From Nocardioidaceae bacterium SCSIO 66511 (GTDB lineage: Bacteria > Actinomycetota > Actinomycetes > Propionibacteriales > Nocardioidaceae): 64,000 nucleotides of DNA. Positions 35,646 through 44,929 of the stretch are shown here, in pieces. Within the stretch, counting starts at the first letter, position 1. Each line of letters begins with the position of its first letter. The notes under the pieces are model-generated. The model saw nothing but the letters and a program-made list of their open reading frames with translations. It ran no database searches and was not told the origin of the DNA. A program made the position numbers and the translations under genes. Where the stretch lies: contig CP095846.1 of the NCBI GenBank assembly GCA_023100825.1, positions 2,728,001 to 2,792,000 on the forward strand, given 5' to 3'.

Positions 35646-36953
35646 CTACTTGAGGAAGTCGGGTACGTCGAGGTCGTCGTCGAACTCGACCGGCCGCGGC
35701 TCACGCGTGCGCGCCGGACGCTCAGCACGTTCGGGACGCTGCGGGCGCTCCGTCCGCTCGGGACGCTGCCCGCTCTCGGGCGCCGCTGCCGGTCGAGAGG
35801 TGCCGGTGCCGTTCGAGGGCTTATCGGACCCGTTGGACGAGCCCGCCGACGAGTTGGGCCGTACGGGTGCCTGCGCACGCGCGGGTGCCGGCTCGCGGGC
35901 GGGCTTCTCGTCGTCGGCCGCGGGGCGCTGCGTACGCGCCTCGGGCTCGGTTCGCGACTGGGCCGGCTCCCTGCGTAGCGCGGGTTTGCTGGCGTCGCGC
36001 CGCTTGGGCGAGCCGCCGTCGAACCCTGCCGCGATGACGGTGACCCGGACCTCGTCGCCGAGTGCGTCGTCGATCACGGCACCGAAGATGATGTTGGCCT
36101 CGGCGTGTGCGGCCTCGATGACGAGCGCCGCGGCCTCGTTGATCTCGAACAGGCCGAGGTCGGAGCCGCCGGCGATGGACAGCAGCACACCGTGCGCGCC
36201 GTCGATCGAGGCTTCGAGCAGCGGACTCGAGACGGCCATCTCCGCGGCGGCGACCGCACGGTCGTCTCCGCGGGCGGAACCGATGCCCATCAGCGCCGAG
36301 CCGGCGTCGGACATGATCGACTTCACGTCCGCGAAGTCGAGGTTGACCAGACCGGGTGTGGTGATCAGATCGGTGATGCCGGAGACGCCTTGCAGGAGTA
36401 CCTGGTCGGCCTGCTTGAACGCGTCGAGGACGCTCACGTTGCGATCGCTGATCGACAGCAGCCGGTCGTTGGGGATCACGATCAGGGTGTCGACCTCGTC
36501 GCGCAGGGCGGCGATGCCGTCCTCTGCCTGGTTCGCACGCTTACGCCCCTCGAATGCGAACGGGCGGGTCACGACGCCGACCGTCAGCGCACCCAGCGAA
36601 CGAGCGATCCGGGCGACGACCGGAGCGCCTCCCGTACCGGTGCCGCCGCCCTCACCAGCGGTCACGAAGACCATATCGGCGCCCTTGATGACCTCTTCGA
36701 TGTCCTCGGCGTGGTCCTCTGCGGCCTTCGTACCCGTGCCCGGGTCGGCACCCGCGCCGAGCCCTCGAGTGAGCTCGCGGCCGATGTCGAGCTTGACGTC
36801 GGCGTCGCTCATCAGCAGAGCCTGTGCGTCGGTGTTGATGGCGATGAACTCGACACCCTTGAGGCCGACCTCGATCATCCGATTCACGGCATTGACGCCA
36901 CCGCCACCGATGCCGGCCACCTTGATTACGGCCAGATAGTTCTGAGCTGCCAC
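35646..36953 (-). CDS. ftsZ: Cell division GTPase FtsZ
   Basis: 435 residues. Tubulin-like ring protein. Seen: [14 protein letters not shown] (15-28), tubulin signature [16 protein letters not shown] (near 103-118), T7 loop region [11 protein letters not shown] (near 203). C-terminal linker 325-420 is long and charged (Pro/Arg/Glu-rich), ending with the conserved tail [14 protein letters not shown] for SepF binding. GTG start. Unlike the tightly packed genes upstream it is 747 bp from ftsQ, a gap holding its own leader and repeat copy B. Confidence 0.98.
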   Translation of the reverse strand: MAAQNYLAVIKVAGIGGGGVNAVNRMIEVGLKGVEFIAINTDAQALLMSDADVKLDIGRELTRGLGAGADPGTGTKAAEDHAEDIEEVIKGADMVFVTAGEGGGTGTGGAPVVARIARSLGALTVGVVTRPFAFEGRKRANQAEDGIAALRDEVDTLIVIPNDRLLSISDRNVSVLDAFKQADQVLLQGVSGITDLITTPGLVNLDFADVKSIMSDAGSALMGIGSARGDDRAVAAAEMAVSSPLLEASIDGAHGVLLSIAGGSDLGLFEINEAAALVIEAAHAEANIIFGAVIDDALGDEVRVTVIAAGFDGGSPKRRDASKPALRREPAQSRTEPEARTQRPAADDEKPAREPAPARAQAPVRPNSSAGSSNGSDKPSNGTGTSRPAAAPESGQRPERTERPQRPERAERPARTREPRPVEFDDDLDVPDFLK

Positions 36954-37040
36954 GATGCGTGCCTCTCGCGAGTCGGCCAGATCAGGACGTCGATCTGGCG
37001 GATGTTCGGTCTGTCAGCGGGGAAGGCTTCCTCAACACTC

Positions 37041-37071
37041 ACCCTCAAGTAGAGGGTTATAGTTATGTCAA
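37041..37071 (-). promoter_or_regulatory. Putative ftsZ promoter/leader element
   Basis: Minus strand: TTGACA (37071-37066) running into TAACTATAAC, giving a TATAAC hexamer, then an ACCCTC/GAGGGT hairpin (37041-37057). About 90 nt before the ftsZ GTG. Much richer in A/T than its surroundings. The -35 and -10 do not have ideal spacing, so the exact start is uncertain. Confidence 0.5.
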
Positions 37072-37127
37072 CCTGTCGTCTGCCAGTAAACGTACGGGCC
37101 GCTCAGGTACGCGTGGCGCAGACACGC

Positions 37128-37690
37128 CGCGCGGGTTGGGATTTCGGCTCGCACGCTTCTACCGTGCGACTACTCGCCTGCCCGGTTGGTCGCCGCTGTC
37201 GGCTCTCCGTTTCCTCGATACGACTACTCGTCTGCCCGGTTTCTCGTCGCTGTCGGCTTCCCCGCTTCCGCCGGCTGGGTAAAAGACGCGGCGACGCGGG
37301 AGCCGCAGCTACGGCATCGGGTTGCTTGCCGGCTTTCCCGTTTCAGTCGTCTTTTGCGGGGTCAGTGGCGGTCGTTCACCAGGTAAACATGGTGAAACTC
37401 CACTCTGCATGGCAGGGACACCGTGCAAAGTGACTGCTCACCGTGCTCGTTGGTACGCCCGTGGCCGCCGGTACGGATGTGACACCGAAACCGAACGTTA
37501 CCCCGGTCCCATATTAAAGTGGCGGGGAAGCCGCCGAGCAACCGAACCGAAATGGCGCCTCCGCGCGTCGCCGCGTCTTTTGCCCAGCCGAAGGACGAGG
37601 CAAAGCCGACGGCGGCGAGGAGCCAGGCAGACGGGTGGTCGCACCGAACGAATCGGAACCCGGAACCAGGGAAGCCGGCACGGACCCGCT
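37128..37690 (+). repeat. Composite structured repeat, copy B with partial inverted copy
   Basis: Fills most of the ftsZ-ftsQ gap. Order on plus: two tandem units of about 54 bp (37160-37268, both with CGACTACTCG and CGCTGTCGGC), GC-rich arm (37270-37350), hairpin 2 (37375-37381/37390-37396), hairpin 1 (37401-37412/37421-37432), conserved block GAAACCGAACGTTACCCCG, A/T box CCCATATTAAAGTG (37508-37521), then an opposite-facing partial arm (about 37525-37672). Opposite orientation to copies A and C. Open frames in it end inside the core. It separates ftsZ from the rest of the division operon. Confidence 0.8.
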
Positions 37691-37700
37691 CGGCTCGGCG

Positions 37701-38429
37701 TCAGCCGGAGGTGGCGGGGTGGTCCGGAGCGGTCACGTCGTACACGCGCGCCGGCGTCTCGAGGAGCGCCTCGAGCACCTCCCGCTTGTGCTCCGATTCG
37801 TCGGCGCTCCCCCAGCGCACCGTATCTCCGTTGCGCAGCAGGAGCTCGATCGAGTCGATGCTCGCGACCTCGATCGTCTTCACCCGCTCGGCGAGGTCGT
37901 CATCGAGTGCGCCGACGACCTCGGTCGCCTCGGCGAGCACGGTCTGTTCGTCGTCGCCGACGGCCGGGTCGAGACTGATGACCGGCACGCCCTTCGGTCG
38001 CGAGGAGTACGACCGGAACGCGACGCCCGACTCGTCGATGCCGCGTAGGTTGCCGTCGACCTCCATGACCGCGACCGCCTCACGCTCATCGATGTCGAGG
38101 ACGACACCACGCGGCCATTTGCGTTCGACCGACACCTCCGCGACCCGCGGCAGCTCCGCGACCCGGCTTGCGATGGCGTCGGTGTCCAGCGTGGCGAGCG
38201 GCGCACCGTCGTCGATCCCGGCCTGCCGCAGCACGTTGGTCTCCGAAACGCTCTTCGTACCCTGCACCTTCACATCGTGGACTCCGAGAACCGACGATGC
38301 GAGCACGACCCAGGCGAGAGCCGCGACGACCGCGATCAGCGTGAACGCAACGAGGTACGGGCGCAGCCGCCTGCCCCGTGAGCGCCAGCGGCGCCGCCGG
38401 AACCTCTCGTCGGCTTCGCCCGCACTCAT
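37701..38429 (-). CDS. ftsQ: Cell division protein FtsQ
   Basis: 242 residues. Bitopic divisome protein: basic cytosolic tail (RRRRWRSRGRRLRP), one membrane helix (about 27-47), POTRA domain from VLGVHDVKVQGTKSVSETNVLRQAGI, then the beta domain with WPRGVVLDIDER and IDESG. ATG overlaps the murC stop by one base (TGATG). Its stop is next to repeat copy B. Confidence 0.95.
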   Translation of the reverse strand: MSAGEADERFRRRRWRSRGRRLRPYLVAFTLIAVVAALAWVVLASSVLGVHDVKVQGTKSVSETNVLRQAGIDDGAPLATLDTDAIASRVAELPRVAEVSVERKWPRGVVLDIDEREAVAVMEVDGNLRGIDESGVAFRSYSSRPKGVPVISLDPAVGDDEQTVLAEATEVVGALDDDLAERVKTIEVASIDSIELLLRNGDTVRWGSADESEHKREVLEALLETPARVYDVTAPDHPATSG

Positions 38430-39868
38430 CAGGACCGCCCGTCGGACCTACCGCGCAGAAGCGACAGCAGCGCCGGGCCGACCGTCGTCACGTCACCCGC
38501 GCCGAGGGTGAGCACGAGGTCACCCGGGCGCGCAATTGCCCCGAGCGTCTTCACGGCGGCCACCAGGTCGTGGACACGATGCACGTTCTCCGGCGGCAGC
38601 CTGACGTGGCCGGCCACGATCTCGCTACTGACATCCGGATCGGGATCCTCGCGGGCAAGGTAGATCTCGGTGACGACCACCTCGTCCGCCGCACCGAGCT
38701 CGGCACCCATCGCGGCGCCGAAGATCCGCGTACGGCTCACCAGATGCGGCTGGTAACAGACCACCAGCCGTCCGCTGCCGGCGAGGGCACGCGCCGCCTC
38801 GAGGTCACCGGCGATCTCGACCGGATGGTGTGCGTACGAGTCGTACACCCGCACGTCACCCGCGACGCCGACCGACTCCATCCGGCGCCGAGCACCGACG
38901 TACGCGGCGAGGCCCGCGACCAGGTCGTCGAACGCGAAGCCGCACCGCAGCCCCGCTGCGATCGCACCGAGCGCATCGACCGCGTAATGCCGGCCGGGTA
39001 CGGCGAGCCGCACGGTGCCGAGGCGTTCGTCGGTGCCTGACAGTCGCGACCACACCGTGAAGGTCGAGCCGCCGCTGTCGATGGTCAGGTCGGTGAGGCG
39101 TACGTCGGCAAATGCGTGGTCACCGAACCGGATCGTCTCGATCCCACGCCGATCGGCCTCATCGGCGAGCGCGGCCGAGCCCGCGTCGTCGGAGTACGCC
39201 AGCAGTGCGCCACCCTCGCGAATGCGTCCCAGGAACGTGTTGAACGCCTCGTGGTACGCCTCCTCGGTGCCGTAGTTGTCGAGGTGGTCGGCGTCGACGT
39301 TGGTGACAACCGCGTACAGCGGCGTGTAGACGAGGAACGCTCCGTCGCTCTCGTCGGCCTCGGCGACGAACAACTGCCCGGAGCCGTCATGCGCATTGCT
39401 GCCGAGCGTCTCCACCTCGGCACCGATCGCGTACGAGGCGTCAGCACCGGCAGCGTCGAGGGCCATCGCGAGCATCGACGTCGTGGTGGTCTTGCCGTGC
39501 GTGCCCGCAACCGCGATCACATCGCGGTCGAGCAACACCGACTGCAGACCGGCGGAGCGTGGCAGCAGCCGGAGTCCGCGTTCGCGAGCTGCGACGACCT
39601 CTGGGTTGGTCTCCCGCACGGCCGTTGACACGACGACCGTGTCCGCGCCGTCGACGTGGGACGCATCGTGCCCGACGTGACAGACGGCGCCAGCTTCCTG
39701 CAGTGAGCGCAGCAGCGTCGAGTCGTTGGCATCGCTGCCGGACACGGTGATGCCCCGCTCGACCATGATGCGGGCGATCGCGGACAGCCCGGCACCACCG
39801 ATGCCGACGAAGTGAACGTTGCCGAGCTCGTGGGCCGGCGGTATGTCGTCGGGGATGTCGAGCCTCAT
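38429..39868 (-). CDS. murC: UDP-N-acetylmuramate--L-alanine ligase
   Basis: 479 residues. Adds L-Ala to UDP-MurNAc. Rossmann start VHFVGIGGAGLSAIARIM (near 18-35), SGSDANDSTLL, ATP loop VAGTHGKTTTTSM (near 118), NVDADHLDNYGT and DSYAHHPVEI. ATG overlaps the murG stop (ATGA). Standard place after murG. Confidence 0.97.
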   Translation of the reverse strand: MRLDIPDDIPPAHELGNVHFVGIGGAGLSAIARIMVERGITVSGSDANDSTLLRSLQEAGAVCHVGHDASHVDGADTVVVSTAVRETNPEVVAARERGLRLLPRSAGLQSVLLDRDVIAVAGTHGKTTTTSMLAMALDAAGADASYAIGAEVETLGSNAHDGSGQLFVAEADESDGAFLVYTPLYAVVTNVDADHLDNYGTEEAYHEAFNTFLGRIREGGALLAYSDDAGSAALADEADRRGIETIRFGDHAFADVRLTDLTIDSGGSTFTVWSRLSGTDERLGTVRLAVPGRHYAVDALGAIAAGLRCGFAFDDLVAGLAAYVGARRRMESVGVAGDVRVYDSYAHHPVEIAGDLEAARALAGSGRLVVCYQPHLVSRTRIFGAAMGAELGAADEVVVTEIYLAREDPDPDVSSEIVAGHVRLPPENVHRVHDLVAAVKTLGAIARPGDLVLTLGAGDVTTVGPALLSLLRGRSDGRS

Positions 39869-40950
39869 CGCGAGCCCCGTGCCGCCTCGATCACCATCGC
39901 GGCAAGGCGCTCATCGGCGTCGCGGGGCATCAGCTCCGCCGCGGATTTCGACATCCGCTCCAGTCGTGCAGTGTCTCCGAGCAGTGGTACGGCGACGTTG
40001 CCGATCCAGTCGGAGGTCAACGCCTCGTCATCGATCAGCAGCGCACCCCCGGCCTGTACGACCGGGTACGCGTTGAGCGCCTGCTCGCCGTTGCCGTGCG
40101 GCAGAGGTACGAAGGCCGCCGGCAGGCCGACCGACGCGACCTCTGTGACGGTGTTTGCACCGGAGCGGCACACGATCAGATCGGCCGCGGCGTACGCGAG
40201 ATCCATCCGCTCGATGAACGGCGCAACGACGTACGGCGGGTCGCCCTCGCGACGGTCAGGGGTCGCCTCCTCGGGGCGTCCGGCCGCATGGAGCACCTGG
40301 ATGCCGGCGTCGGCGAGCGTACGGGCCGCGCCGGAGACCGCATGGTTGACGCTGCGTGCGCCTTGCGACCCTCCGGTGACGAGTAGCGTCGGGCGCGACG
40401 CGGCCAGGCCGAACTCCGCCCTGGCCTCGGCGCGCAACGCTGCCCGGTCGAGCGTCGAGATCGCACGTCGGATCGGCAGACCGAGGTACGTCGCATGCGG
40501 AAGCTCTGTGTCGGGGAAGCTGGTGGCGACGTGCCGGGTGAATCGGGCGCCGAGCTTGTTCGCCATACCCGGCAAGGCGTTGCCCTCGTGGATCACGAGC
40601 GGAAGTTTGCGACGTCGAGCGGCGAAGTAGGCGGGAACCGATACGTACCCGCCGAATCCGACGATCACGTCGGGGCGTACCCGGTCGACCACCTCCAGGG
40701 CGGCGCGAACCGACTTGCGCAACCGCACCGGGACCTTCGCGAGATCGGCCCCGACGCTGCGCGGCATGGGCACCGGCGGGACCAGTTCCAGCGGGTATCC
40801 CGCCTCGGGGATCAACGTCACCTCGAGGCCGCGCTCGGTGCCGAGGCAGGTGATCTCGCACTCGGGATCGACGCGCTGCAGTGCCGCAGCGGTCGCAAGC
40901 AACGGAGACGTGTGGCCGGCAGTTCCGCCACCAGCGAGTAGGACCCGCAT
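39865..40950 (-). CDS. murG: UDP-GlcNAc transferase making lipid II
   Basis: 361 residues from ATG 40950 (MRVLLAGGGTAGHTSP). Adds GlcNAc to lipid I on the inner membrane face. Glycine loop GGGTAGH (7-13), GFGGYVSVPAYFAA, VIHEGNALPGMANK, VTGGSQGARSVN, and CRSGANTVTEVASVGLPAAFVPLPHGNGEQALNA. Another in-frame start, GTG 40974, is possible. The 170 bp to ftsW contain a GATCCCG/CGGGATC hairpin (41047-41068) and no gene. Confidence 0.95.
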   Translation of the reverse strand: MRVLLAGGGTAGHTSPLLATAAALQRVDPECEITCLGTERGLEVTLIPEAGYPLELVPPVPMPRSVGADLAKVPVRLRKSVRAALEVVDRVRPDVIVGFGGYVSVPAYFAARRRKLPLVIHEGNALPGMANKLGARFTRHVATSFPDTELPHATYLGLPIRRAISTLDRAALRAEARAEFGLAASRPTLLVTGGSQGARSVNHAVSGAARTLADAGIQVLHAAGRPEEATPDRREGDPPYVVAPFIERMDLAYAAADLIVCRSGANTVTEVASVGLPAAFVPLPHGNGEQALNAYPVVQAGGALLIDDEALTSDWIGNVAVPLLGDTARLERMSKSAAELMPRDADERLAAMVIEAARGSR

Positions 40951-41120
40951 CCCAGGGCGTGTCTTCCTACTCACCGCCGGCTCGCCCGCCTCCGCATCCC
41001 GACCGGCTGCGTTGCGGTCACTCACGGTGGGCCCGACTACTGTTTCGATCCCGCGCCTTGCCGGGATCTGGCGCGCAGACGCGCTCGCTGATCGACGTCG
41101 AGTAAGCAGCCACGACTTGT

Positions 41121-42389
41121 TCAGTTCCCTCTCCGGACCGCACGTTCGCGGCCCTGCCGGCGCATCCTCGCGCGCCGATCCTTCTGTGCCTTGAGCGCCG
41201 CCTGCGCTCCGGGCTCGGTACGTGCGAACGAGACCAACAGCCCGAGAGCGATGACGGTCGGCAACAACGCGGAACCGCCGTACGAGATGAGCGGGAGCGG
41301 GATGCCGATGACCGGCAGGAACCCCAGCACCATCCCGATGTTGATCACCGTCTGCGACAGCAACCACACCGTAATGCCCGCCGATGCGAAGCGGACGAAC
41401 GGGTCTCGGCTTCGCTGCGCGATCCGCAGCCCTGCGTACGCGAGTACGACGAACAAGGCGAGCACGACGAGGGTTCCGGCGAGGCCGAGCTCCTCACCGA
41501 TCACGGCGAAGATGAAGTCGGTGTGGGCCTCCGGGAGGGTGCCCCACTTCTGCCGGCTCGCGCCGAGGCCGACGCCCCAGAACTGTCCGGACGCCAGCCC
41601 CATCAGCCCGTGTGCGGCCTGCCAGCCGCCGTCGCTGTAGTCGGAGAACGGGTCCATGAAGCCCGTGAGTCGTCGTACGCGGCCCTCGTCGGCTGCCGCG
41701 AGGAACGCAACCAGCCCACCTAGCGCGAGGAACGCGCCGCCGAACAGCCGCATCGGGGCGTTCGCGACCCAGAGCATGCCGAGGATGACCGCGAACATCA
41801 CCAGCGCCGTACCCAGGTCGCGCTGACCGACGACCATCATCGTGACCAGCAACGTCACCGGCAGCATCGGGATCAGCAGATGCTTCCAGTCGCCGAGCAG
41901 CTTCTCCTTGCGGGCGTACAGATCGGCGACCCAGACCACCAGCGCGAGCTTGGCGATCTCCGACGGCTGCACCTGCAGCGGGCCGCCGAACGACAGCCAG
42001 TTGCGGTTGCCGTTCACCTCGACGCCGAGGCCCGGCACGTACGTGAGCGCGATCAGCACGATCGCGACGAACAGCAGCGGGTACGCGAGCATGCGCACAC
42101 CGTTGATCGGCAGCCGCGATGCGATGTACGCGCACGGCAGAGCGACGAGCACCCAGATCGCCTGCTTGCCGAAGATGAAGTACGAGCTGCCGTACGCCCG
42201 CAGCGAGAGGACCGAGCTCGCGCTCAGCACCATCACCATTCCGAGGGCGAGCAGCAGAGCGCTGACCCCGAGCACGAGCTGGTAGGAGGTCAGCGGCCGG
42301 TCGAGCAGCCGATGCCACGCGGCGAACCAGCCGCCGTCCTCGGAGGAATTGCTCCGGCGGGCCTGCCGCTTCGGTGCTGTGGTGCTCAC
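41121..42389 (-). CDS. ftsW: SEDS peptidoglycan polymerase FtsW
   Basis: 422 residues, GTG start with GGAGG upstream. Ten membrane helices. SEDS glycosyltransferase of the septum, working with FtsI. Seen: GNRNWLSFGGPLQVQPSEIAKLALV, QRDLGTALVM, TDFIFAVIGEELGLAG, and GIPLPLISYGGSALLPTVIALGLL. A basic C-tail (KDRRARMRRQGRERAVRR) follows the last helix. Confidence 0.97.
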   Translation of the reverse strand: MSTTAPKRQARRSNSSEDGGWFAAWHRLLDRPLTSYQLVLGVSALLLALGMVMVLSASSVLSLRAYGSSYFIFGKQAIWVLVALPCAYIASRLPINGVRMLAYPLLFVAIVLIALTYVPGLGVEVNGNRNWLSFGGPLQVQPSEIAKLALVVWVADLYARKEKLLGDWKHLLIPMLPVTLLVTMMVVGQRDLGTALVMFAVILGMLWVANAPMRLFGGAFLALGGLVAFLAAADEGRVRRLTGFMDPFSDYSDGGWQAAHGLMGLASGQFWGVGLGASRQKWGTLPEAHTDFIFAVIGEELGLAGTLVVLALFVVLAYAGLRIAQRSRDPFVRFASAGITVWLLSQTVINIGMVLGFLPVIGIPLPLISYGGSALLPTVIALGLLVSFARTEPGAQAALKAQKDRRARMRRQGRERAVRRGN

Positions 42390-42431
42390 GACGGGCCCTC
42401 CTCACAGTCTCTCGGCCTCAGCGGCCGCCAC

Positions 42432-43868
42432 TCACAACCGGCGCACCGCCTCGGCGAACGCGTCACCGCGTGCGGCGTAGTCGGCGAACATGTCCATGGA
42501 CGCGCATCCTGGTGCGAGCAGCACGGTGTCGCCGGGTTGCGCCATCGTGGCCGCCGCGTCCACGACGCGGTCCATCGCCTCAGTCTCGCCGGAATCCACC
42601 TCAACTACGGGGATCTCTGGCGCGTGTCGGCGCAGCGCATCCGCGATGAGGTCTCGGTCACGTCCGATCAGGACGACCCCGCGCAGCCGATCGCGCACCG
42701 CGGTGACGAGGTCGTCGAAGGTGGCACCCTTGGCGAGCCCTCCGGCGACCCATACGACGCTCGGATAGCTGAGCAACGACGCCTGCGCCGCATGCGTGTT
42801 CGTCGCCTTCGAGTCGTCGACGTACCGGACCTCGCGTACGGTCGCGACCTCGGCGACGCGGTGGGCGTCGAGCCGGAATCCTCGCAGGCCTTCGCGTACG
42901 GCGATCGGAGGCACGCCGTGTGCACGGGCGAGCGCGGCGGCAGCGAGGGCGTTCGCGACGTTGTGTTCGCCGTCCGGTGCGATGTCGTCGATCGTCGCGA
43001 GCTCGGCCGCGGACGTCTGCCGCTCGGAGACGAACGCACGATCGGCGAGGACACCGTCGACGACACCGACCATGCCGACGGAGGGCACTCCCAACGTGAA
43101 CCCGATCGCCCGCGCACCCTCGACCACGTCGGCCTCGCGTACGAGCCGCTCGGTCACCGGATCGGAGACGTTGTAGACGCACGCGATCTGTGCGTTCTCG
43201 TAGATGCGGCCCTTGTCGGCGGCGTACGCCTCGATCGAGCCGTGCCAGTCGACATGGTCGGCGGCGATGTTCAGTACGGCCGCGGCTTGCGCGGACATGC
43301 TGCGTGACCAGTGCAGTTGGAAGCTTGACAGCTCGACCGGGAGTACGTCGTACGGCTCGGGGTCCATCACCGCCTCGATGATCGGCTTGCCGACGTTGCC
43401 GACGGCGACGGAGCGCTTGCCTGCGGCGCGGAGCATCGCGTCGAGCATCTGGACCGTCGTCGTCTTGCCGTTTGTGCCCGTGACCGCGAGCCACGGCGCG
43501 TCACCATCGGTGCGCAGCCGCCAGGCGAGCTCGACTTCCCCCCACACCGGGACGCCCCGTGCCGCCGCCTCGACCAGCAACGGTGCACTCGGTCGCCAGC
43601 CCGGCGACGTGACGACCAGATCTGCCGGCGGCAGCGAGTCGGTGGATCCCGGACCCAGCCGTACATCGGCGCCGAGCACCTGCAGAAGCGTCGCCTTCTC
43701 GGTCATCGCGTCGTCGGTGCGATCATCCAGCGCGACGACGCTTGCGCCAAGATGCGTCAGGGTGTCGGCGGCGGCGAACCCGCTCACGCCGAACCCGCAC
43801 ACCACCGCGCGTACGCCCTCCCACGACGAGGTGCGGTCGAGCCCCTCGAAGTCAGGTCGTGCCGTCAT
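42432..43868 (-). CDS. murD: UDP-MurNAc-L-Ala--D-glutamate ligase
   Basis: 478 residues from ATG 43868, which overlaps the mraY stop (ATGA). Adds D-Glu. Seen: VVCGFGVSGFAAADTL (22-37), ATP loop LAVTGTNGKTTTVQML (near 130), LNIAADHVDWHGS, NVANALAAAALA, and DSKATNTHAAQASL. A longer frame up to 44306 runs over mraY and is rejected. Confidence 0.96.
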   Translation of the reverse strand: MTARPDFEGLDRTSSWEGVRAVVCGFGVSGFAAADTLTHLGASVVALDDRTDDAMTEKATLLQVLGADVRLGPGSTDSLPPADLVVTSPGWRPSAPLLVEAAARGVPVWGEVELAWRLRTDGDAPWLAVTGTNGKTTTVQMLDAMLRAAGKRSVAVGNVGKPIIEAVMDPEPYDVLPVELSSFQLHWSRSMSAQAAAVLNIAADHVDWHGSIEAYAADKGRIYENAQIACVYNVSDPVTERLVREADVVEGARAIGFTLGVPSVGMVGVVDGVLADRAFVSERQTSAAELATIDDIAPDGEHNVANALAAAALARAHGVPPIAVREGLRGFRLDAHRVAEVATVREVRYVDDSKATNTHAAQASLLSYPSVVWVAGGLAKGATFDDLVTAVRDRLRGVVLIGRDRDLIADALRRHAPEIPVVEVDSGETEAMDRVVDAAATMAQPGDTVLLAPGCASMDMFADYAARGDAFAEAVRRL

Positions 43869-44929
43869 ACGCCTGCGACCCACTCCGCGTAGAAGATGCC
43901 CAGTCCGAGCGCGACGCAGAGCACGCAGATGATCCAGAACCTGATGACGACGGTGATCTCGGCCCAGCCGCCCAGCTCGAAGTGATGGTGCAGCGGTGCC
44001 ATCCGGAACAGCCGTTTGCCCTTCGACGCCTTGAACCAGCCGACCTGCAGCATTACCGAGACCGCCTGGAGGACGAACAGACCGCCGATGATCGGCAGCA
44101 ACAGCTCGGTACGGGTCATCACCGCGAACCCGGCCATCACGCCGCCGAGCGAGAGCGAGCCGGTGTCGCCCATGAAGATCTGAGCGGGTGAGGCATTCCA
44201 CCACAGGAAGCCGAAACAGGCACCGGTGAGTGCCGCCGCCACGACGGCGAGATCGAGCGGGTCGCGCACCTCGTAACAGCCGGCGAGGTCTTGGTCGAAC
44301 GAGCACGACTGGTTGCTCTGCCAGATGTTGACGAAGACGTACGCCCCGAAGACCATGCCCGATGCGCCGGTTGCGAGTCCGTCGAGGCCGTCGGTGAGGT
44401 TCACCGCGTTACTCGTACCCGCGACCATGATCAGCACCCAGATCACGATGAGTACTGCCGGAAGCTCCCAGCTGAAGTCGCGGATGAACGAGATGCTGTG
44501 CGACATCGGCTTGATGCCGTCGGTGTCCGGGAAGTTCAGCGCCAGGATCGCGAACGCGAGGGCGACGACGGTCTGGCCGGCCATCTTCGCCTTGCTGCGC
44601 AGGCCGAGGCTGCGCTGCTTGGAGATCTTGATGTAGTCGTCGAGGAACCCGACGAGGCCCAGTCCTACGTACAGGAACAACAGCAGCAGCGCAGATGTGC
44701 TCGGCTCGGTCCGAGTGACCGCCATCGCGAAGCCATACGCGATGAGCACGGCCGCCATGATCACCAGGCCGCCCATCGTCGGCGTGCCGCGCTTGGTGTG
44801 GTGCGAAGTGGGGCCGTCGTCGCGAATCAACTGACCGTAGTGCTTGGCGACCAGGAGCCGGATCGCCATCGGCGTGAGGAGCAGCGTCACCAGCAGCCCC
44901 ATGCCGCCCGCAAGCAGGATGGCCCTCAT
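43865..44929 (-). CDS. mraY: Phospho-MurNAc-pentapeptide transferase
   Basis: 354 residues, ten membrane helices. Makes lipid I from UDP-MurNAc-pentapeptide and undecaprenyl phosphate. Seen: HHTKRGTPTMGGLVI (near 43), VGFLDDYIKI (catalytic Asp pair), NAVNLTDGLDGLATG, and IFMGDTGSLSLGG, APLHHHFELGGW. ATG directly follows the murF stop (TAAATG). Confidence 0.98.
   Translation of the reverse strand: MRAILLAGGMGLLVTLLLTPMAIRLLVAKHYGQLIRDDGPTSHHTKRGTPTMGGLVIMAAVLIAYGFAMAVTRTEPSTSALLLLFLYVGLGLVGFLDDYIKISKQRSLGLRSKAKMAGQTVVALAFAILALNFPDTDGIKPMSHSISFIRDFSWELPAVLIVIWVLIMVAGTSNAVNLTDGLDGLATGASGMVFGAYVFVNIWQSNQSCSFDQDLAGCYEVRDPLDLAVVAAALTGACFGFLWWNASPAQIFMGDTGSLSLGGVMAGFAVMTRTELLLPIIGGLFVLQAVSVMLQVGWFKASKGKRLFRMAPLHHHFELGGWAEITVVIRFWIICVLCVALGLGIFYAEWVAGV

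Noticed and set aside
37160-37268. Tandem 54-bp units considered as a CRISPR-like array
   Set aside because: Only two units, diverged, with no constant repeat plus variable spacer pattern and no cas genes.
41047-41068. Hairpin between ftsW and murG as a terminator
   Set aside because: Only a 7-bp stem with no T-run, inside a cluster that is likely co-transcribed.
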